A stretch of 64,000 bases of DNA from JANPJV01 sp031425695 (GTDB lineage: Bacteria; Pseudomonadota; Gammaproteobacteria; Xanthomonadales; SZUA-5), in contig JANPJV010000301.1 in the NCBI GenBank assembly GCA_031425695.1, forward strand, positions 1 to 64,000, written 5' to 3'. The notes beneath the pieces were generated by a model that was given only the letters and a program-made list of their open reading frames with translations, ran no database searches and had not been told where the DNA came from. The position numbers were made by a program, and so were the translations under genes. Below, in pieces: positions 16,980 to 25,641 of this stretch (within the stretch, counting starts at the first letter, position 1; every line of letters begins with the position of its first letter).

Positions 16980-18004
16980 GTCGAAGCCTCAAAGGTTTGC
17001 GCACCGACGGGCGCGTCCGTCGCCGCCGGGGATTGGCGCCAGGCAAAGGCGCGCACGCTGCGCTCATCGCGCGGCGTATGCCCGAAGCAATTGCGGTAAG
17101 CGTTGGAAAAATGCGCGCCAGAAGTAAACCCGCAGCTCAGCCCGATCTGCAGGATCGATTGCGAGCCCTGTTGCAGCAGCTGCCGGGCGCGGCCCAGGCG
17201 CTGTTCGAGATACCAGCGCGAGGGCAGCGTATCGAGGTGCTGTTTGAACAGCCGCTCCAGCTGGCGGCGGGAAACGCCTACCAGGCTGGCTACATCTTCG
17301 GTCGACAAGGGCTCGCTCAAGTTCGCTTCCATCAGCGCGACTGCCTCGGCGAGTTTGCTCGAGGCGGCGCCGAGACGGCTCGCGGGCGACACCTGGCAAT
17401 CGTGAGTGGGGCGCAGCTTTTCGATACCAAAGTGGCTCAGCAGCTTGCGCACCAGAGTGTCGCCGTGACGCGCACCCAGCCAATGGATCATCAGTTCCAG
17501 CGCACTGGTCCCGCCGGCGCAGCTGATGCGGTTGCGGTCGACCTCGGAAAAGTGGGTGGACACGATCACCGCCGGATTAGCCGCGGCCACCTCGGCGTTG
17601 AACTCGGCTTGCACCGTGCAACGATAGCCGCGCAGCAGATCGGTGCGGGCAAGCCAGGCGGCGCCACAACCGAGCCCACCGAGCACGCCGCGCGCGCGAT
17701 CGACGCACAGGCCCGCGGCGCGCAGCTCAGTCTGGATGAAGGCCTCGTCCGCGGCTTCAGGTGGCGCTGGCGCGACCACGAACAAGCCGCTCAGCGCGGC
17801 CGTCTGTACCACCCCGAGTGCGGCATTCACCGCCAGGACTTCGCCGCCCGCGGCCTGCACGGGCCGGCCATCGCGCGACAGCAGCAGCACCTCGTAGGTG
17901 CGTGCGCCGAGCAAGCCATTGGCCACCCGTAGCACTTCCGTCGCGCCGGACAGGCACAGCAGCGACATTCCCGGCAGGAGCAGAAGTCCATAGCGCTGGC
18001 GCAT
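16976..18004 (-). CDS. ArgR-type transcriptional regulator (GlxA family: DJ-1/PfpI plus AraC HTH)
   Basis: The 342-residue protein has an N-terminal DJ-1/PfpI-like amidotransferase fold (about 1-190; YGLLLLPGMSLLCLSGATEVLRVAN, ending HFSEVDRNRISCAGGTSALELMIHWLGARHG). An AraC-type double HTH follows at the C-terminus (LSTEDVASLVGVSRRQLERLFKQHLDTLPSRWYLEQRLGRARQLL...SILQIGLSCGFTSGAHFSNAYRNCFGHTPRDER). This is the architecture of Pseudomonas ArgR, which senses arginine and activates aru genes. It sits inside the operon, between the deacylase (24-base gap) and astA (ATGA overlap), so it probably regulates its own operon and perhaps the divergent receptor/cyanophycinase pair. Confidence 0.92.
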   Translation of the reverse strand: MRQRYGLLLLPGMSLLCLSGATEVLRVANGLLGARTYEVLLLSRDGRPVQAAGGEVLAVNAALGVVQTAALSGLFVVAPAPPEAADEAFIQTELRAAGLCVDRARGVLGGLGCGAAWLARTDLLRGYRCTVQAEFNAEVAAANPAVIVSTHFSEVDRNRISCAGGTSALELMIHWLGARHGDTLVRKLLSHFGIEKLRPTHDCQVSPASRLGAASSKLAEAVALMEANLSEPLSTEDVASLVGVSRRQLERLFKQHLDTLPSRWYLEQRLGRARQLLQQGSQSILQIGLSCGFTSGAHFSNAYRNCFGHTPRDERSVRAFAWRQSPAATDAPVGAQTFEAST

Positions 18005-18028
18005 TGGCGTTTGCGCCGTCGCTTGAGA

Positions 18029-19198
18029 TCAGGCCGACAACAGCGAGCCGGAACGGATCGCCTCGGTGCCCGCGACCTTGGCAATCGGCATCCCGGCATG
18101 GACCACGCGCACGCTCTCGCGGGCGTAGAGGAAGCCGTCCACCGGGCTGGTGAGCTCAGTGCAATCGCCGCTCAACGGATCGATGACTTCGGCAATGCAC
18201 TCGCCTTTGCTGACGGCGCGGCCCAGCAGCGGCCGATGCACCAATACGCCGCCGACCGGCGTCGCCACCGGCATCGACCCTTCCAATGGCCGCGGCTCGC
18301 GCAGCAGCGCGGGCAGGGCGGTTGGCGTCGTGTCGACGATTTGCAAGTGGGCGAGATAGGCCACGATCGCCGCCGCATCGCGCTGCGCCAGTTCATGGCT
18401 GACGTCGGTTTCGCCGCGCAACTCGATGGTCACGGCGACACACGCCGCGGGCCAGCCGGGCGCGACCGTGGGAGCGCCCATGGCCGCGATCGGGTTTCCA
18501 CCGGCGCGACCGTGCTCGCGCCAGCATTCGTTCAAGCGTGACCACACCATCGAGCAGCTCTCGTCGAAGGGCTCGCCGCCAGACTCGGTCGACAGCAGGC
18601 AGACCTCGGCGCCGAGCAGCCGTGCGAGCGGCTCGACCTGTGGCCACACCGGCGTAGCCGTGTACAGATGCAGCGCCGCCTCGTTGTCGCAATGCAGATC
18701 GATCACCAGATCCGCATCGATGGCAAGGCCGAGCAGCGTCTTGCGCAAGCTCTTGAGTTCACTGTCGGCCGGCAGCTGCGCACAGCTTTCCCGCAAGGCT
18801 GCGCGCACTTCAGCCACCGTCGGCCGCGCGCCGGCATCGATCGAACCGCGCAGGCGCGTGAAGGCTGCTGCGCTCAGATCGGCATAGTTGCGATTGAAGT
18901 TTTCACCGCCCGTCAATTCGAAGCGCCCGAGCGCTCGACCCAGCACCCGTTGCGCGGCGCCGACTGGATTGGCCATCGGCACCAGCACCACTTCACCGCG
19001 CAGCTTGCCGGCTTCCTCGAGCGCGGCCAGTTCCCTGCGCAAATGCCAGGCCACCAGCAAACCAGGCGGTTCGTCGGCATGCAAGGAAGTCTGGATCAGC
19101 GCTTTCGGGCCAGCTCCGGCGGTGCCGAAATGCAGGCTCACCAGTTCACGGGTCGTGCCCGGGGTACAAGCAGTCAAGCGGTGTCTTTCGGTTCGCAT
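18029..19198 (-). CDS. AstE-like deacylase (succinylglutamate desuccinylase/aspartoacylase family)
   Basis: The 389-residue zinc hydrolase of the M14-like AstE/ASPA family carries the zinc motif QTSLHADEPPG (H..E) and the distal DLVIDLHCDNE. Further blocks are NPVGAAQRVLGR, FNRNYAD (substrate-binding R/N), AVTIELRGETDVS (catalytic Glu) and a C-terminal biotinyl-like beta barrel (TELTSPVDGFLYARESVRVVHAGMPIAKV). The start is at MRTERHRLTACTPGTTRELVSLHFG; the open frame beyond it runs into a REP element and looks non-coding. It is first gene of the arginine operon. Because beta-Asp-Arg is an amino-substituted N-succinylarginine, it is a reasonable candidate to cleave that dipeptide; this is inference. 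Confidence 0.83.
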   Translation of the reverse strand: MRTERHRLTACTPGTTRELVSLHFGTAGAGPKALIQTSLHADEPPGLLVAWHLRRELAALEEAGKLRGEVVLVPMANPVGAAQRVLGRALGRFELTGGENFNRNYADLSAAAFTRLRGSIDAGARPTVAEVRAALRESCAQLPADSELKSLRKTLLGLAIDADLVIDLHCDNEAALHLYTATPVWPQVEPLARLLGAEVCLLSTESGGEPFDESCSMVWSRLNECWREHGRAGGNPIAAMGAPTVAPGWPAACVAVTIELRGETDVSHELAQRDAAAIVAYLAHLQIVDTTPTALPALLREPRPLEGSMPVATPVGGVLVHRPLLGRAVSKGECIAEVIDPLSGDCTELTSPVDGFLYARESVRVVHAGMPIAKVAGTEAIRSGSLLSA

Positions 19199-19387
19199 CG
19201 GCAGGGTAATGATCGGATCGGCGCCGATCATTGCACCAACCGGTCGCGCCGCGCAGATCGCTCGGAGCGTAGAGGCCAGCTTGCGCAAACCCGTGTCGCA
19301 TTCAGACAAGCGGGAGACCGCAACCCGCGCATGGGTCGCCTCGTCTTCGTAGGTCAGGTTCAATGCGGCATGGGCGCATTGGCCCCT

Positions 19388-19536
19388 GTAGGTCATGTTG
19401 CTCGCGCAGCGAGCTACTTGACGTCAACGGCCGTGCGGCATGCGAGTTGCCGCAAGAGCCGTCAAGTAGTCCGCTGCGCGGACAACATGACCTACAAAGG
19501 CAGGGCTCGGCCCCGCTCTGCGGACAACATGCCCTA
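19388..19536. repeat. Three REP palindromes, GTAGGTC type, in the divergent intergenic region
   Basis: One forward copy lies at 19388-19423 (GTAGGTCATGTTG, stem CTCGC/GCGAG, CTACTTGACG). One inverted copy lies at 19460-19495 and a truncated inverted copy at about 19512-19536. The stem bases differ between copies while the ends are kept, as expected of REP elements. They fill the 19199-19737 gap, which must also hold the two divergent promoters; I could not pick out a clear promoter or ArgR site. Confidence 0.85.
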
Positions 19537-19737
19537 CGGGCACGGTCCGGTGTAAGGGTTCGCAGGCTAAGGCCGGCACTGAACTTTTCACATTTGCGAC
19601 AGCAAATTGCCCAGGTGCGACGTTCGCAGGCGGGCCGGCTGGCGCCTGCAATTCGGGTGCGTACAGTCCGCCCACTCGCCGGATTGCCGGCAGTCGGCGC
19701 CGATCGGTTGCCGCTTTCCGACGACCCAGGAATCCGC

Positions 19738-22524
19738 ATGAACAGACTCGTCCCGCACCTCGGATCCGATGGCAAGCGCGCCTTCAAGCGCAGGCTCCTG
19801 AGCCTGGCGCTGCTGCACGCCCTGGCTGCCCAGGCAACGCTCGTCGTGGCACAGGACGCGAGCACGACCGAGGCTGCGGAAGAGTCCAAAGCGCAGATGG
19901 ACACTGTCTTCGTCACCGGCTCGCGCATCAAGCGCATCGACGGCGAAACCGCGTTGCCAATCGAGATCATCACCCGCGAAGACATCCAGAAGCGTGGCGT
20001 GACCACCGCGGCGGAAATGGTCAAGACGCTCACGGCCAACACGGCACCCCTGTCGGACGGCGCCAGCATCACCGACGGCACCTCCGGGCAGCGTGGCTTC
20101 AACGGTGCCAACCTGCGTGGCGTTGGCGTGTCCAGCACGCTGATCCTCCTGAACGGCCGACGCCTGGCGAACTTTGCCTCGCCCGGCGACGAGGCCGGTG
20201 TCGATCTCAACAACATCCCGGCCGGCGCCATCGAGCGTGTCGAGGTGCTCAAAGACGGCGCCTCCGCGCTGTACGGCTCCGACGCGATTGGCGGCGTGAT
20301 CAACTTCATTACACGCAGCGATTACCAGGGCCTCGACCTCAGCCTCACCGGTGCCGACACCCAGGACGGCGGCGCCGACAAGCAGACGGCGACCATCGCT
20401 GGCGGCTTCGGTGACATGCAGGAAGACCGCTACAACGTCTTCGGCGTACTCGACGTGCAGCACCTTGGCGCCCTGCGTTCCACCCAGCGCGACTTCATCC
20501 AGGATCGGCCGCTGGCGACGCTGCTGCCCGCGCTGATGTCGAGTAATACCTTTCCGGCGAATTTCGACGTCAGTTCCGCGCAGCGCAACGCGCTGATCAC
20601 GGCCGGATTGCTCCCCGCCGGCACCACCCGCACGCGCGTCAATCCGAGCGCGCCGGCCTGCAATCCACCGGCGACAGTGTTTGCGCCACAAGGCCCCGGC
20701 GGCCCGAACGCGTGCAGCTACGACTACATGCAGGACACTGAAATCTACCCCGATTCGGACAAGATCGGCTTCATCGGCCGTGGCGCGATCGCCGTCGGCG
20801 ACGGTCATGAGCTGTTCGCGGAAGTCGCCTACTCGCGCGCCGACACCACCTATCGCCTGAGTCCGAATCCGCAACGCATCCGCAATCTCCCGGTCTCGAT
20901 TCTGCCTGCGGCGTATCGCACGGCACTGACGCGCCCCGGTCTGCCAACGACCTTCAGTGGCGTGCGGCTGCGCATGAACGAGGCCGGCAACCGCACCAAC
21001 GAGGTCACCAGCGAAGGCAGCCGCATCGTGCTCGGCGCGGAAGGCACTTTCGGCGAGTGGGACTATGGCGCAGCGCTGGTGCGCAGCCAGAATGAAGCGA
21101 TCGATCGCTACGTCGGCGGCTATGTGCTGTTCGACCAGTTCGACGCTGGCGTGCGCAGCGGCTTGATCAACCCCTTCGGGCCGTCCTCGGCGCAAGGCCA
21201 GGCACTGATCGACAGCATCATCATCGATGACGAAGCGCGCAAGTCGAAGGGCACCAGCGAAAGTTTCGATTTCAATTTCACCCGTTCGCTGATGGCACTC
21301 GACGGTGGCGACATGGGCCTGGCGCTCGGTGGCGAATTCCGCCACGAGAAGCAGTCTTTCACGCCCTCGGCGCTGCTGCTGAGCAACAACATCGCCGGCG
21401 ATCGCGACAGCACCCTCCCGCCCGGGCAAACGGACATCGTCGCCTCGCAGGACGAGCGCACGGTGGCGTCCGCCTATGCCGAAGTGAACGCACCGATCAG
21501 CGAAACGTTGGAGCTGCAGGGCGCGCTGCGCTTCGACGAGTACGAAGAAGTGGGCTCCACCCTCAATCCGAAATTTGGGGTTCGCTGGCAGCCGCGCGAA
21601 GACTTCATCGTGCGCGCCTCGGCCGGCACCGGCTTTCGCGCGCCCTCGCTCAATGACCTGCACCGCCCAACCATATTCGGGGTCACTTCCAGCCTGATCA
21701 CCGATCCGCAATGCGCGGCCGCCGAGGGCAGTATCGACCTGTGTACCGACCAGTTCCCGGTCGAGCGCCGCAGCAATCCCGATCTTGATCCCGAGCGCTC
21801 CAAGCAGTTCTCGATCGGCATGATCTGGGAGCCGTCCCGCACCTTCAATGTCGGTCTCGAGTACTGGAATCTGCGCAAGAAAGACGTCATCAGCACGCTC
21901 GGCGAGCAGATCATCATCGAGAGCCCGGGGCTCTACAACGGCACCTACATCCAGCGCGACGCGGACGGCTTCATCACGAACATTATTTTGCAAAAAGAAA
22001 ACCAGGGCGAGCTCAAAACCTCAGGCTTCGATTTCACCAGCCGGCTCAGCAGCGACGAGACCGATTACGGTACGCTCAGCGTCGATTTCAGCGGAACTTT
22101 GATCCTCGAATACGAACGCCAGTTCGGTCCGCTCGAGCCTTTCCGCGACAACCTGGGCCGCTTCCTCAACGATCAGGTGATCCAGCGCTGGCGCCATCGT
22201 ATCGCCTTCAACTGGGACCAGGGCCCGCTCGGCTTGACCCTGGCCAGCACCTACTCGTCCGGCTATCGCGATCAAAACACCACCTACGATCCGTTCAGTG
22301 ACGAGCGTCTGCCGGCGCGTGATGTCGATGCCTACTCGCTGTGGGACCTGACTGGCCGCTATGAGTTCAACGAGCATCTGAGCGTGCGTGCCGGCGTGTT
22401 GAATCTATTCGACGAGGAACCGCCGTTCTCCAACCAGGCGTATTTCTTCATCGCTGGATACGATCCGACCTACACCGACCCGCGTGGCCGCTCGTACTAT
22501 GCGGGGATCGACTACAGGTTCTGA
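19738..22524 (+). CDS. TonB-dependent outer-membrane receptor
   Basis: The 928-residue protein has a signal peptide (about 1-39, ending VVAQ). A plug domain follows (about 55-200: VFVTGSRIKRIDGETALPIEIITREDIQKRG, GFNGANLRGVGVSSTLILLNGRRLA, IERVEVLKDGASALYGSDAIGGVINFITR). A 22-strand-type barrel ends GRSYYAGIDYRF with terminal Phe. It imports a ligand through the outer membrane using TonB energy. The family common in Xanthomonadales/Sphingomonadales takes peptides and oligomers as well as siderophores. The secreted cyanophycinase starts 28 bases after its stop, so the ligand may be cyanophycin fragments such as beta-Asp-Arg (inference). Confidence 0.93.
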   Translation: MNRLVPHLGSDGKRAFKRRLLSLALLHALAAQATLVVAQDASTTEAAEESKAQMDTVFVTGSRIKRIDGETALPIEIITREDIQKRGVTTAAEMVKTLTANTAPLSDGASITDGTSGQRGFNGANLRGVGVSSTLILLNGRRLANFASPGDEAGVDLNNIPAGAIERVEVLKDGASALYGSDAIGGVINFITRSDYQGLDLSLTGADTQDGGADKQTATIAGGFGDMQEDRYNVFGVLDVQHLGALRSTQRDFIQDRPLATLLPALMSSNTFPANFDVSSAQRNALITAGLLPAGTTRTRVNPSAPACNPPATVFAPQGPGGPNACSYDYMQDTEIYPDSDKIGFIGRGAIAVGDGHELFAEVAYSRADTTYRLSPNPQRIRNLPVSILPAAYRTALTRPGLPTTFSGVRLRMNEAGNRTNEVTSEGSRIVLGAEGTFGEWDYGAALVRSQNEAIDRYVGGYVLFDQFDAGVRSGLINPFGPSSAQGQALIDSIIIDDEARKSKGTSESFDFNFTRSLMALDGGDMGLALGGEFRHEKQSFTPSALLLSNNIAGDRDSTLPPGQTDIVASQDERTVASAYAEVNAPISETLELQGALRFDEYEEVGSTLNPKFGVRWQPREDFIVRASAGTGFRAPSLNDLHRPTIFGVTSSLITDPQCAAAEGSIDLCTDQFPVERRSNPDLDPERSKQFSIGMIWEPSRTFNVGLEYWNLRKKDVISTLGEQIIIESPGLYNGTYIQRDADGFITNIILQKENQGELKTSGFDFTSRLSSDETDYGTLSVDFSGTLILEYERQFGPLEPFRDNLGRFLNDQVIQRWRHRIAFNWDQGPLGLTLASTYSSGYRDQNTTYDPFSDERLPARDVDAYSLWDLTGRYEFNEHLSVRAGVLNLFDEEPPFSNQAYFFIAGYDPTYTDPRGRSYYAGIDYRF

Positions 22525-22552
22525 GCGAGCGGATCGTTCGCAGAGGAGATGC

Positions 22553-24187
22553 GTGAACCACGCGGGCGCTGCCGGCCATTCATCGACAGCGTCCCGCGCG
22601 GGCATCTGGGGCTTCGCGGTGGTCGTATGCCTGCTCATGTCGACCACTGCAGTCAGCGCCCGGCCGCGCCTGCTGCTCGCGGGTGGACATCTGCCGGTTT
22701 GCAGCAGCGCTGCAACCGATGCTTGCGAGAAGGGCCGCATCCCGATTGCGAGGGTGCAGTCTGCGCGATTCCGGCTCGATGCCGATGGGATCGAGCGGAT
22801 CAATGCGGGCGGCTGGCTGCCGCATCGCAAGCTTTCCAAGGAGCGCGTGGTGGCAGCGCTAACGCGCTGGCATGAACGTGTCGGAAGCATCGAGCTGCCC
22901 GGCGACGACCTGGCGCCAGCTCTCCAGACCGGCGGATCGTCCCGCGACGCGCGCGCCTGGACTGATCTGGCCGACTTCGAGCGCGACCGTGTGTGGGATG
23001 CGCTCGAGCAGGAGCCGGTGCAGGAGCGCGTCGAGCTGGCGGCGTCCACGGCGGATTCCGGAGCGTCGGTCTTTCGCGAGTTCGTGGCCATGGCGCGCGA
23101 GCTCACCAGGCGCGAGCGCCCACGCATCCTCATCGTCACGGCCTCTGGACGCGATCCCTTCGCTTCCATCGATTTTTATCGCGTGGTGTTCGAGCAGGCC
23201 GGCGCGCAGGTGCGTTGGCTGCCGCTCGACCACGCGCTGCGAGCGGCGCAGGCGAATCGCGGGCGCGATTGTCGACGCCTCGATCGCCTGCGTGGCGAGC
23301 GGCTCGCGGCGCACGATCGCGCCCGCCTTTATCCCAAACGTGCCAAAGAGCTCAGCGCGGCTTGCCATGATCCAACCCGCCTCGACGCCCTGATCAACTG
23401 GGCCGATGGCGTCTTCTTGAATGGCGGCGACCAGAGCTTCACCCGCGCTGCCTGGTTCGCGAGGGATGGCTCGGCGTCGCAACAACTGACGCTACTGCTG
23501 GCACGCCTGGACGCTGGCGAGCTCGTCCTCGGTGGCACCAGCGCCGGAACCGCCGTACAGGCCGGTCGCACCGCGATGATCGTCAGCGGCTCGAGCACGC
23601 CGAGCGCTCCAGCGACCGCAATCGCCGCGCTACCTCCGCATCCCAGTTGCGCCTTTGCGCAAGCCTGCGCCGGCGTGAATCCGGATGCCCTTCTGTATCA
23701 CCCCGCTGGTGGCCTCGGCAGCTTTCCGGGCGTGCTCGATACGCATTTCTCCAACCGCGGCCGCGAGTTTCGCCTCGCTCGACTGCTACTCGATAGTGGC
23801 ACCGAGCTCGGCGTGGGCATCGATGAAACCACCGCGCTGCGCATCGACGTCGAGGACGGCCGCATGCGTGGAGGCGTCGTCGGCCAGGGCGGGGTCAGCG
23901 TTTTTCAGCGCGTCGGTGGCGACCTGCTGTGGCGCCGGCGGTATCTGGCGGGTGAGTCGGTCGAACTCGAACTGCAGCCGCCGTCGCCCTCTGCATGCGG
24001 TGACAGCAAGCTCGCCGCGGCGACGGTCGTAAGTGGCGACGATTCGCTCGCTGACTGGCTGGACGCACTGCCCGCCGACGCGAAGTGGCATCCGCTGGTG
24101 TTGACCGCGGGTGGGCGCCGGGAGGCCGCCGGTAGCGTTTGCGCCCCCGCGGCGGGGCGCGCGCGCTGGTGGCGTCTTAATCCCTGA
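22553..24187 (+). CDS. Secreted cyanophycinase (peptidase S51, CphE type)
   Basis: The 544-residue protein starts at a GTG with GAGGAG four bases upstream. A hydrophobic export signal (GIWGFAVVVCLLMSTTAVSA) precedes the catalytic body. S51 motifs are RPRILIVTASGRDPFASIDFY, ADGVFLNGGDQSFT, the nucleophile elbow LGGTSAGTAVQ (Ser330), LGSFPGVLDTHFSNRGREFRLARLL and GIDETTALRI. Cyanophycinase cleaves the Asp-Arg storage polymer to beta-Asp-Arg. Intracellular CphB is near 270 residues; secreted CphE is longer, and this one carries an extra N-terminal segment of about 100 residues and inserts. Paired with the TonB receptor, it should act outside the cell or in the periplasm. Confidence 0.9.
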   Translation: MNHAGAAGHSSTASRAGIWGFAVVVCLLMSTTAVSARPRLLLAGGHLPVCSSAATDACEKGRIPIARVQSARFRLDADGIERINAGGWLPHRKLSKERVVAALTRWHERVGSIELPGDDLAPALQTGGSSRDARAWTDLADFERDRVWDALEQEPVQERVELAASTADSGASVFREFVAMARELTRRERPRILIVTASGRDPFASIDFYRVVFEQAGAQVRWLPLDHALRAAQANRGRDCRRLDRLRGERLAAHDRARLYPKRAKELSAACHDPTRLDALINWADGVFLNGGDQSFTRAAWFARDGSASQQLTLLLARLDAGELVLGGTSAGTAVQAGRTAMIVSGSSTPSAPATAIAALPPHPSCAFAQACAGVNPDALLYHPAGGLGSFPGVLDTHFSNRGREFRLARLLLDSGTELGVGIDETTALRIDVEDGRMRGGVVGQGGVSVFQRVGGDLLWRRRYLAGESVELELQPPSPSACGDSKLAAATVVSGDDSLADWLDALPADAKWHPLVLTAGGRREAAGSVCAPAAGRARWWRLNP

Positions 24188-24212
24188 TTTGGCGGCCATG
24201 CACAGGCCAGAG

Positions 24213-24290
24213 GTAGACCGGGTCATACGCGCCCGCCAGCCCAAGATTTCGTGCCAGGTTTTCAAGCGCAAGCCGCCCGGCTCCCGCTAC
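24213..24290 (-). repeat. 78-bp GTAG...CTAC element, second copy
   Basis: Inverted relative of the element at 13410-13488, with matching blocks GCTACGTAG, GCCGGGCG, CTTGCGCT, GCGGGCGC and ACCC.G.CTAC. It lies between the cyanophycinase and the DUF4124 gene. Together the two copies flank the whole arginine/cyanophycin block. The rest of 24188-24478 holds no supportable gene. Confidence 0.75.
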
Positions 24291-24478
24291 GTAGCCACAC
24301 GCGCCGCTGGCGGAGTGAGGGCGGTCTGCTGCGCGGCATGCCGCGCGACCGCTCGAACGCCCGCGAACTCGTTCGCGGGCAGAATCCCGCACAGAACCGC
24401 GCTACCTCAAGCGGTCACTCAGCGCCGCCTCAGTGTCCACCCTGTCCAATGGCTGGCTACCGTGTGGGAGCTTGAACC

Positions 24479-25000
24479 ATGGGTTTCAGTGCAGCCGTGC
24501 TATTTGGCGCGATGGCCATGCTGGCGAATGGCGATATTTATCGCTGTCGCAACGCGAGTGGCGTGCTGAGCTATCAGGACAAGCCATGTCCGAGTGGTGC
24601 GTCCGCGCGGCTGGCGACTGCCGGCGCCGACCAATCAGTGGGTGCGTTGCAGCGCTGGCTGGACGCGCAGGATCCGCGTCCGGCACGCCGGGCGGCGGCG
24701 AATGCATACAGTGCACCGGCAGCGCGCGCTCGTGGCCCATTGGTCCCGGGTGGCCCAGTCAGCGAGGCGCAACTCGCTGGATGTTCTGAGCGCTTCCTGG
24801 CCTGCGCGACGGGCGACGCCGCGATCATGGACGCCTGCGTTGATCGGCTGCCGCGCTGCTCCGCGTCAGGAAGCGGGGCCTGCTGTCCGCAGGCGTGCGT
24901 CAGTCGCTACCAGGTGTTGCGCAGCGACGGCCACAAGCTGTCGTCGGCCGTGCGCCTGGCCTTGCTCGATCCGGCGGCGCCAAACTGCAGCGTACCGTAG
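24479..25000 (+). CDS. DUF4124-containing exported protein
   Basis: The 173-residue protein begins with a short hydrophobic N-terminus (MGFSAAVLFGAMAMLANG). The short DUF4124 signature GDIYRCRNASGVLSYQDKPCPSG follows, in which Y.C.....G...Y.D.PC is typical. An Ala-rich linker leads to a C-terminal part with many cysteines (CSERFLACATGD, CVDRLPRC, GACCPQACVSRY), likely disulfide-bonded in the periplasm. No function is known for DUF4124 itself. It stands alone between repeat-rich gaps. Confidence 0.75.
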   Translation: MGFSAAVLFGAMAMLANGDIYRCRNASGVLSYQDKPCPSGASARLATAGADQSVGALQRWLDAQDPRPARRAAANAYSAPAARARGPLVPGGPVSEAQLAGCSERFLACATGDAAIMDACVDRLPRCSASGSGACCPQACVSRYQVLRSDGHKLSSAVRLALLDPAAPNCSVP

Positions 25001-25036
25001 GCCGGAATTGCCGCGCTGGGGCTCAGTGGCGCTTTT

Positions 25037-25116
25037 GGAGGGCGGCGCTCCTGCGCCGCCGCTCTAGACTTCGAGCCGAACCAGGCCGAAGCGGCCGCGC
25101 GGGAGCGCGGCCCTCC
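25037..25116. repeat. Pair of GGAG-headed REP palindromes in inverted orientation
   Basis: One copy at 25037-25064 has the same core as 13291-13319. A second GC-rich palindrome at about 25091-25116 ends CGCGGCCCTCC, so the two heads face outward. They lie between convergent genes. Confidence 0.75.
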
Positions 25117-25126
25117 AGCCAGAACC

Positions 25127-25450
25127 TCACGTCCTGCGACTGGCCAACCCGTGGAAGCCGAGCATGCCGAGGCCGGCAGCGAAGATCACGATGCCGAAGG
25201 TGGCCGGGTCATTCGCGCCGAGGTTGAGCAGATCGATCAAGCCGAAGGCGGTGCCGACCAGCACCAGCACCAAGCCCCATTTGAGCGAGGAGACGCGGCG
25301 GTTCTGCTCGTCGGCGGCGAGCATCGTGCGCACCAGGTCTTCAGAGGCGCCGGACTCGGCGAGCCGGCGCCGTACCCGTCCGTCCATGACGATCTTGATC
25401 GCAGCAACGATGCAGATGAACAGCACGATAGGAATGAAATCACCGTCCAC
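25127..25450 (-). CDS. Small membrane protein, DUF6249-like
   Basis: The 107-residue protein starts at a GTG preceded by GGAG (VDGDFIPIVLFICIVAAIKIVMDG). It has three hydrophobic helices: 4-20, about 57-75 (LKWGLVLVLVGTAFGLIDLL) and about 82-100. Between the first two is a short cytosolic region RVRRRLAESGASEDLVRTMLAADEQNRR. The pattern recalls DUF6249 proteins, often encoded beside ECF sigma/anti-sigma genes as here (divergent, about 190 bases apart). Function unknown. Confidence 0.65.
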   Translation of the reverse strand: MDGDFIPIVLFICIVAAIKIVMDGRVRRRLAESGASEDLVRTMLAADEQNRRVSSLKWGLVLVLVGTAFGLIDLLNLGANDPATFGIVIFAAGLGMLGFHGLASRRT

Positions 25451-25565
25451 TTTGGATCTCCGTCGTGGGGCGGATGTGCCCCGTTTGAACCAATAGAGAC
25501 GCCGGCGTAAACGCCGGTTGCACCCCCGCCGCAAATTTTCCGCGCAAGATCGCGCACCTGCTGTG

Positions 25566-25590
25566 GTGGGTCCGGACCTCGTCCGGACAC
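25566..25590 (+). repeat. Single REP palindrome, GTGGGTC type
   Basis: One GTGGGTC-headed palindrome with stem CGGAC/GTCCG in the gap between the divergent membrane protein and the ECF sigma factor. It is the same family as the arrays around the RAYT gene 1.1 kb further on. Confidence 0.85.
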
Positions 25591-25641
25591 TTTTTTTGTC
25601 GGGGTCTGCAACCGTGGGCAGTGAACAGGTATCCATCCTGC

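Noticed and set aside
18005..19396. Start of the AstE-like deacylase at the far upstream end of the frame
   Set aside because: The extra N-terminal part overlaps a REP palindrome and has no family similarity; MRTERHRL at 19198 fits better.
19588..21993. Long open frame antisense to the TonB receptor (about 800 codons)
   Set aside because: It is antisense to a well-supported receptor gene, and the translation has no recognisable domain and is rich in Arg/Ala/Gly as expected from GC-rich shadow frames.
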